Below are positions 6,326 through 10,312 of a stretch of 10,312 bases of DNA, piece after piece. Every line of letters starts with the position of its first letter. Positions within the stretch are counted from its first letter, which is position 1. The notes below the pieces were generated by a model. It made no database searches, was not told the DNA's origin, and was given only the letters and a program-made list of their open reading frames with translations. This DNA is from Candidatus Methanomethylicus sp. (GTDB lineage: Archaea > Thermoproteota > Methanomethylicia > Methanomethylicales > Methanomethylicaceae), in the NCBI GenBank assembly GCA_028683025.1, contig JAJRAB010000008.1, positions 1 to 10,312 of the forward strand, in the 5' to 3' direction. Both the position numbers and the translations under genes were made by a program.

Positions 6326-7480
6326 TTGACATGCAAAAATAATATTTCCAACTTGCCTGCAACCCCGCCCCCAAAACAAACAATAGGTCGCAGCACTTTC
6401 CTTGTAACTTTATTCGTTTCCATACTAATTATTGGGGCGGTATTTTTTGTAATGAACAGCCAACTGACACAACAAAGGGCTGAGTTTAATGCTAACTATG
6501 CATCGTTGCAAAGCTCGAAGGACGTTTTGCAGTCCAACTATATTGCTTTGAACACGAATTATACTTCATTGCAATCGAACTATTACACGCTTAGCTCAAA
6601 CCATGCAATACTGCAGTCCAATTACAATACTACGCAAACCCAAAAAAATGCATTGCAATCGAATTATGATTCGTTGGGGGTTTCATATACAAACCTAATG
6701 TCAGATTATTACTTCCTCAACGGCTCATATGTTGATACTTTGGACTCGTACAGATCTTTGAATGAATCAGCTTCTTTGATTATGAATGTGCTAAACTCAT
6801 ATACACTTGTAACGGACTCCTTTGAGAGGACACTGGATGATGCGGCAATTCGTAAGACTTCATCAGAAACTGTTGCTGCTGTCGGTGGAACGACAAATTT
6901 CTGGCCAGCAATGCAAAAGATCTACAATTATGTTAGGACCAATGTTGATTATGTCCATGACATCGAAATGCCATACCCTTCATTATGGCAGTGGCAAACA
7001 TTCGAAAATGAAACGTATTTCACTAATATCAACATTTCAACGACACAAAATTACATACAATCGCCAGAACTGACATTGGATATTTTGCAGGGCGACTGTG
7101 ATGATATGGCAATATTAAATTATGCAATGATAAAATATTTTATGATTTACGTATCTGGGAGTGAATATGACCTTTACCTCGCTCAAATTTCGTTTTCGGG
7201 TGGGGATGCACACCTTGCAATCATATTGCCAGTCACCGGTGACAGAATCACCATAATTGATCCAGCTGGAAATTATCTTACGGAGTCTTACTCAACAATT
7301 GACGCACAGTCCACACTGATTGAATTGCAGGCATATTCAAGCTATTGGAATTCACATGGTTACGGCTCAATTACTTCCATGTCAATTTACAACATCACAG
7401 TTGTGGATGGCGATTACAACACCATTATCGAGGATGGAAACTTAAACCAGGTAGCTAATGCGATAAATAATATTACATAA
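6326..7480 (+). CDS. Membrane-tethered coiled-coil protein with transglutaminase-like domain
   Basis: The protein has 384 residues from a TTG start at 6326; a second TTG nine codons on is possible and neither has a clear Shine-Dalgarno sequence. Residues 24-43 form a single membrane helix. Residues about 46-150 are a heptad-rich coiled-coil stalk with recurrent LQSNYxxL units (for example LQSNYIAL, LQSNYYTL, LQSNYDSL). The C-terminal part has the order of a transglutaminase-like cysteine domain: QGDCDDMA with Cys258, GGDAHLAII with His296, and IIDPAGNY with Asp312. This would be a surface enzyme held off the membrane by the stalk, with peptidase, cross-linking or amidase activity possible; the substrate is unknown. 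N-x-S/T sites are frequent. Base composition is more AT-rich than the aro operon. The gene is convergent with 7516-7938 and ends in a T-tract. Confidence 0.8.
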   Translation: MTCKNNISNLPATPPPKQTIGRSTFLVTLFVSILIIGAVFFVMNSQLTQQRAEFNANYASLQSSKDVLQSNYIALNTNYTSLQSNYYTLSSNHAILQSNYNTTQTQKNALQSNYDSLGVSYTNLMSDYYFLNGSYVDTLDSYRSLNESASLIMNVLNSYTLVTDSFERTLDDAAIRKTSSETVAAVGGTTNFWPAMQKIYNYVRTNVDYVHDIEMPYPSLWQWQTFENETYFTNINISTTQNYIQSPELTLDILQGDCDDMAILNYAMIKYFMIYVSGSEYDLYLAQISFSGGDAHLAIILPVTGDRITIIDPAGNYLTESYSTIDAQSTLIELQAYSSYWNSHGYGSITSMSIYNITVVDGDYNTIIEDGNLNQVANAINNIT

Positions 7481-7499
7481 CAATTTTTTTCTTTTTATG
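7481..7499 (+). terminator. T-rich terminator after the transglutaminase-like gene
   Basis: The stop codon is followed by ACAA, seven T, C and five T, a strong archaeal oligo-T signal in the short gap between convergent genes. Confidence 0.6.
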
Positions 7500-7506
7500 C
7501 CACATT

Positions 7507-7521
7507 CGCTAAGCTTTAGCG
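7507..7521. repeat. Inverted repeat between convergent genes
   Basis: CGCTAA and TTAGCG flank the centre GCT, giving a 6-bp stem that overlaps the stop codon of the minus-strand gene at 7516. It may assist termination from either side. Confidence 0.45.
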
Positions 7522-7938
7522 TAACAGTCCCGGTATCGCGATCAATTCGTGGATAATCTCTTTTTGCCAAGACAAATTGTAAAAAAATAATACGAATTTT
7601 TCCAGATTATTTTTTTTTTCAAAATATATCTCTGGCCTGAATTGCAAGGGCTCATTTGATACAACCTTTTTAGGTTCATCATATATTTTGCAGCTCACAG
7701 TTGTTATTTTTTCATCTTTGGTAGTTAGTATGTCCGGCTCACCATTCCCCCCTAAATGCTGCATACCATAACCCTGTTGCGACAGCCTGAGCGTTACCGC
7801 GTTCTCATATATCCCACCCAAATGCTGTTTGGACTCACCCTGTACCTGTTTTTTCCATCCGTTAACCATAGGCTGCATGTCAGCTGATCCCAATATCTTG
7901 AGGGCTGTATCCCTGTGGGTTGCCCCTTCCCTGATCAT
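7516..7938 (-). CDS. Putative HTH plus PD-(D/E)XK-like nuclease, hypothetical
   Basis: The product has 140 residues from the ATG at 7938. The N-terminal part (MIREGATHRDTALKIL) looks like a small helix-turn-helix. The rest follows the restriction-endonuclease-like pattern: IYENAVTLRLSQQGY with E45, GNGEPDIL with D69, and VSCKIYD with K84. The acidic residue normally two before the lysine is Ser82, so a full (D/E)XK is not present; some family members tolerate substitutions there. The frame is open for another 31 codons upstream (to a TAG at 8032-8034), and the encoded ALDFEQVVEKLIQDPKWAERAKCY looks protein-like. However, that stretch has no ATG, GTG or TTG, only an ATA at 8017-8019. The gene may therefore be N-terminally damaged, use a rare start, or contain a sequence error. 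It lies downstream of the RNase III-like gene on the same strand with a 149-base gap. Function is not established. Confidence 0.6.
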   Translation of the reverse strand: MIREGATHRDTALKILGSADMQPMVNGWKKQVQGESKQHLGGIYENAVTLRLSQQGYGMQHLGGNGEPDILTTKDEKITTVSCKIYDEPKKVVSNEPLQFRPEIYFEKKNNLEKFVLFFYNLSWQKEIIHELIAIPGLLR

Positions 7939-8029
7939 TTTGTAGCACTTTGCGCGTTCAGCCCATTTGGGATCCTGAATGAGCTTCTCGACAACTTGTT
8001 CGAAATCGAGTGCTCGTATGTACTTCGTA

Positions 8030-8078
8030 AACTAAAACACAGCCACAACCAACCCCACACACAAACACACACGGAACT
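8030..8078. repeat. GT/CA-rich low-complexity tract
   Basis: On the minus strand this stretch is a run of GTGTGTGTTTGTGTGTGGGG-like sequence between the RNase III-like gene and the nuclease-like frame; on the plus strand it is CA-rich. It is simple sequence, liable to slippage, and sits exactly where the nuclease-like gene lacks a start codon. Confidence 0.6.
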
Positions 8079-8087
8079 GTTCAATTA

Positions 8088-8549
8088 TCATGCCTTGTCC
8101 ATTTTGAAAAAATCTATCCATTTCAAGATGTAATCTCTTGCAATATTGTATCCCCTTTCAAGAAAAATGGCGGCACAAATTGCTTCCAGTGTATTGGCAA
8201 GGACACTCGGTGTTTCTTTCACTTCCTGCGAGCCCCTGCCCGCTTTGATCAGCTCGCCAATACCAAGAGTGTTGGCTATGGACGTTTGGCCCTCCTCTGA
8301 AACAAGTAGTTGTTTCTTTTTGTCCGCATTGCCTACTTCAATTTTTTCGTCCTTATAGATCATCTCAAGGACAGCCAGGTTCCATACTGCATCACCGAGG
8401 TGTTTCAGCTCGTTATAGTCCTCGCCTTCTTTTCCTTCATTAAAGGACGAATGGATCAGTGCATTTTTGAGATGCCTGCTCCCCTTTATTTCATTCAGGA
8501 TTTCCTCCAGGGATGAATTCACTCCATCATCTCTCCTTTTACGGCCCAT
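8088..8549 (-). CDS. RNase III-fold protein without dsRNA-binding domain, probable pseudoenzyme
   Basis: The product has 153 residues and is a single RNase III domain: ALIHSSFNEG (30-39), the signature-like YNELKHLGDAVWNLAVLEMIY (45-65), LVSEEGQTSIANTLGIGELIKAGRG (82-106), and SVLANTLEAICAAIFLERGYNIARDYI (115-141). It ends at the edge of the domain, so no dsRNA-binding domain exists. Aligned to Escherichia coli RNase III, the four metal ligands E41, D45, D114, E117 become K49, D53, N119, E122, so two of four are lost. That suggests a structural or RNA-binding role, as in mitochondrial ribosomal RNase III-like proteins, or altered catalysis. An alternative start is GTG at 8522, behind GGAGA. 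The ATG at 8549 could be leaderless, with AT-rich CAAATACAAATC about 26 bases upstream. It lies upstream of, and may be co-transcribed with, the nuclease-like gene. Confidence 0.8.
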   Translation of the reverse strand: MGRKRRDDGVNSSLEEILNEIKGSRHLKNALIHSSFNEGKEGEDYNELKHLGDAVWNLAVLEMIYKDEKIEVGNADKKKQLLVSEEGQTSIANTLGIGELIKAGRGSQEVKETPSVLANTLEAICAAIFLERGYNIARDYILKWIDFFKMDKA

Positions 8550-8959
8550 TATGGCTAGCTGAATACTGATTTGTATTTGATCCTTATGAGAACATCCTTT
8601 GGCTTTGTTCGATATGTCTTTACAGTTCGTGTTATGGACGATAAGAAGGGAACTGCAGGAAGAATCGATTATTCAAAGAGTTCCTCTGTTTTTATTGTGA
8701 ATTTCGCTTTATTTAGAATGCTATTATTTCAAAATGATTACAACAATCTTGTTTTCATTAATTTATTGTTTATGTGTAATACTTACATACATTTTTAATA
8801 TATTAACTAAAATATTCTTTTATATATAAAAAAGTACAATTATTGACATATTTTTATAATATATGTATTAAAGTTCGAAATCTTGAATAAGTTAAATATT
8901 AAATAGAAAATGGGCACATCTTTTAACTAGCTTTAGGGAACGCGCACCCGATTAATCAT

Positions 8960-8974
8960 GGAGTGACCCGCTCC
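8960..8974 (+). repeat. Short hairpin upstream of the pilin-like gene
   Basis: GGAGTG and CGCTCC pair around the loop ACC, giving 6 base pairs including one G-U. It is separated from the next hairpin by eight bases. Confidence 0.45.
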
Positions 8975-8976
8975 TT

Positions 8977-9001
8977 AAAAAAAAAGCGCTTGGGGCGCTT
9001 T
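8977..9001 (-). terminator. Hairpin with T-tract (intrinsic-terminator-like on minus strand)
   Basis: AAAGCGC (8983-8989) and GCGCTTT (8995-9001) form a perfect 7-bp stem around TTGGG. Read on the minus strand the stem runs into nine T residues, the layout of an intrinsic terminator. No minus-strand gene is seen to its right, so it could instead be a leader hairpin of the plus-strand pilin-like gene, or stop antisense transcription. Confidence 0.4.
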
Positions 9002-9033
9002 ATGAATTCCAAAACAGAGTTGAGTTGAAGTAT

Positions 9034-10312
9034 ATGCTGTCCCGAGGAGTGAGCCCAGTTGTCGCAACACTCTTGCTTGTAATGATTGTAGTTGCTGCAG
9101 CATTTGTCATTATGGGAATCGTCAGATCCGATATGTTCTCGCCAAATACAGGCTATCAAGTAAACAAGGACCTTGAGAATCTGAAAACTGTGCAAGTCAA
9201 GGCTTTGCAGGATGATACTTTCCGCATATATGTCTTGAATAAAGGCGGCGTGGATATTGTAATCGATAGGCTCTATATGAAGGATGGGTTTGGCAATGTA
9301 GTTGCTGTTGTGACTGTTGGAAATGTTACAGTCAAGGTGGATCAGATCAAAGAGATTTATGTTGATGGGTACGGCCTTGACTCATGGAAATGGTTCGACA
9401 TCACATTTGTTACAGAAAGGGGCAACCAGTTCAATGCTGAGCTTTATGGCAAACTTGGAGCGAATTTTCCTTATAACCCATACTTCAACATGAGTGAGTA
9501 CTTGTTTTACGTATCAAGGGTTACAGTGAATGACATGATAGTGAACAACTCGCAGGTATATCAAAACTTATCAAGGATAGACGGAAGCACCTATAACTTG
9601 GCCAGCCAATATATGGTAGATCTTGGAAATGTGTCAACACCGGCAAGTTCCTACGAGTATGATTTTGGAGAGGGGCAATACGCCACTCCTAAAAATAACA
9701 TAGCGGGTTTAGCATATCCTGATGGTCTTTCAAACTACATTCAGTACGAGACCAAAGTAGATCCCGCCGGTGTATGCTCTTTGAGCGCCCAGTTCAATGG
9801 AAAAACCGGCAACTACAAATATCCATACATGATGCTTACATTCATTTTTGACATGAACACTGCGCGCCTGCCAAGCATGCGAGGGACCGTGCAATTCTAT
9901 GACTGGGTGTTGAACGCCTATGTTAATTCGGGCAATGGATTTTTGTGGTTTGATCAGAACAATGCCACATTGACTTCGTATATATTCCAGAACTTTACTA
10001 CGATGATAGAAAAAGGCAACCTGCTTGGACCAAACGGTGAGTGGTCAATGGTAATCAACATGACAACCGACAACCCAACAGTAATGAAATGGGATTACAT
10101 TGCAGTGACTGAAATGCTAATCTACTTTAATGGGATCGAGACAATTTTGCATTACAATGTTAGTGCAAATGTCAACGACGCGGCAAGAGTAATGAAGCTG
10201 ACATTTTCCACAACTGGCATTTTCCCATTGGCGACCTCGAGCTATTGGTTTAGCGTTTATAATTTCAATACTAACCAGTGGCAGTACCTGGGACTGATAG
10301 TTGGCAGCCCAT
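9034..10312 (+). CDS. Large archaeal type IV pilin-like surface protein (partial, C-terminus beyond right edge)
   Basis: The frame is open from ATG at 9034 to the window end (426 codons). The N-terminus MLSRGVSPVVATLLVMIVVAAAFVIM.. is a class III (pilin-type) signal: basic SRG, predicted cleavage after Gly5 by an archaeal prepilin peptidase, then a hydrophobic assembly helix. After it comes a beta-rich stretch (IYVLNKGGVDIVIDRLYM, VGNVTVKVDQIKEIYV) typical of archaeal pilins and related surface proteins. The remainder is a long extracellular region with many N-x-S/T sites (NMS, NNS, NLS, NVS, NAT, NFT, NMT) and no domain I recognise. At over 426 residues it is far longer than ordinary pilins, so it may be an adhesin or a minor pilin carrying a passenger domain. 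GAGTTGA upstream is at best a weak ribosome binding site. Confidence 0.82.
   Translation, partial: MLSRGVSPVVATLLLVMIVVAAAFVIMGIVRSDMFSPNTGYQVNKDLENLKTVQVKALQDDTFRIYVLNKGGVDIVIDRLYMKDGFGNVVAVVTVGNVTVKVDQIKEIYVDGYGLDSWKWFDITFVTERGNQFNAELYGKLGANFPYNPYFNMSEYLFYVSRVTVNDMIVNNSQVYQNLSRIDGSTYNLASQYMVDLGNVSTPASSYEYDFGEGQYATPKNNIAGLAYPDGLSNYIQYETKVDPAGVCSLSAQFNGKTGNYKYPYMMLTFIFDMNTARLPSMRGTVQFYDWVLNAYVNSGNGFLWFDQNNATLTSYIFQNFTTMIEKGNLLGPNGEWSMVINMTTDNPTVMKWDYIAVTEMLIYFNGIETILHYNVSANVNDAARVMKLTFSTTGIFPLATSSYWFSVYNFNTNQWQYLGLIVGSP

Larger units (their letters stand above)
8550..9033. other. Very AT-rich intergenic region
   Basis: No convincing gene is seen in these 484 bases. The left part (8571-8798) has an open frame with a TTG start and no recognisable domain or ribosome binding site. 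The stretch 8690-8930 is extremely AT-rich, with many TATA-like strings (for example TTTTATATATAAAA near 8817-8830 and AAATATTAAATAG near 8894-8906), so individual promoters cannot be picked out. It should hold the divergent promoters of the RNase III-like gene and the pilin-like gene; the right end holds two hairpins. Confidence 0.6.

Noticed and set aside
6480..6700. Repeated LQSNY-coding units as a possible CRISPR-like array
   Set aside because: The repeats are in frame, degenerate, 21-bp-type coding heptads without unique spacers; they encode the coiled coil.
8571..8798. Open frame of 75 codons on plus between the RNase III-like and pilin-like genes
   Set aside because: TTG start, no ribosome binding site, low-complexity hydrophobic composition in AT-rich DNA and no recognisable motif.
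8956..9195. Minus-strand frame of 79 codons
   Set aside because: It is antisense to the pilin-like gene and its hairpin leader, and its composition (Cys/His-rich, YNHYKQECC) is that of a reverse-complement shadow.

Overview
The window looks archaeal. The evidence is a tRNA-Pro with no encoded CCA, transketolase split into two genes, a large secreted protein with an archaeal pilin-type N-terminus, a signal-peptide protein with a C-terminal membrane anchor, a decayed archaeal-type tyrosine recombinase, T-tract terminators, and Shine-Dalgarno-led GTG and TTG starts. An NAD-dependent AroB rather than the archaeal AroB' argues against most methanogens and ammonia oxidisers. It would fit a Thermoproteota-like lineage, a Thermococcus-like lineage or an uncultured lineage. 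I cannot place it more precisely from sequence alone.

Layout. Positions 1-4168, minus strand: a tightly overlapping, relatively GC-rich operon read right to left, tktN - tktC - DAHP synthase - aroB - aroD (aroD runs off the left edge). The two transketolase halves make erythrose-4-phosphate, DAHP synthase joins it to PEP, AroB closes the ring to 3-dehydroquinate, and AroD dehydrates that. This is the entry to aromatic amino acid synthesis, in pathway order. Positions 4169-4505 form a divergent promoter region. Positions 4506-5459, plus strand: a secreted, membrane-anchored beta-propeller-like protein. Positions 5576-5651: tRNA-Pro(GGG), with an imperfect copy of its 5' end directly upstream.

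Right of the tRNA the character changes to accessory DNA. Positions 5753-6235 hold a broken tyrosine-recombinase (integrase) pseudogene with two compensating frameshifts, a stop, and loss of the catalytic Box I arginine. Next come a membrane-tethered coiled-coil protein with a transglutaminase-like Cys-His-Asp domain (6326-7480, plus), a possible HTH plus PD-(D/E)XK-like nuclease (7516-7938, minus), and a small RNase III-fold protein with substituted metal ligands and no dsRNA-binding domain (8088-8549, minus). A very AT-rich gap with two adjacent hairpins follows, then a large type IV pilin-like surface protein (9034 to the right edge, plus).

The most interesting points are the tRNA-Pro plus dead-integrase scar, the probable RNase III pseudoenzyme beside a nuclease-like gene, and the aroD whose active-site loop lacks the usual Arg and Glu. 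No CRISPR array, intact insertion sequence or replication origin was seen.
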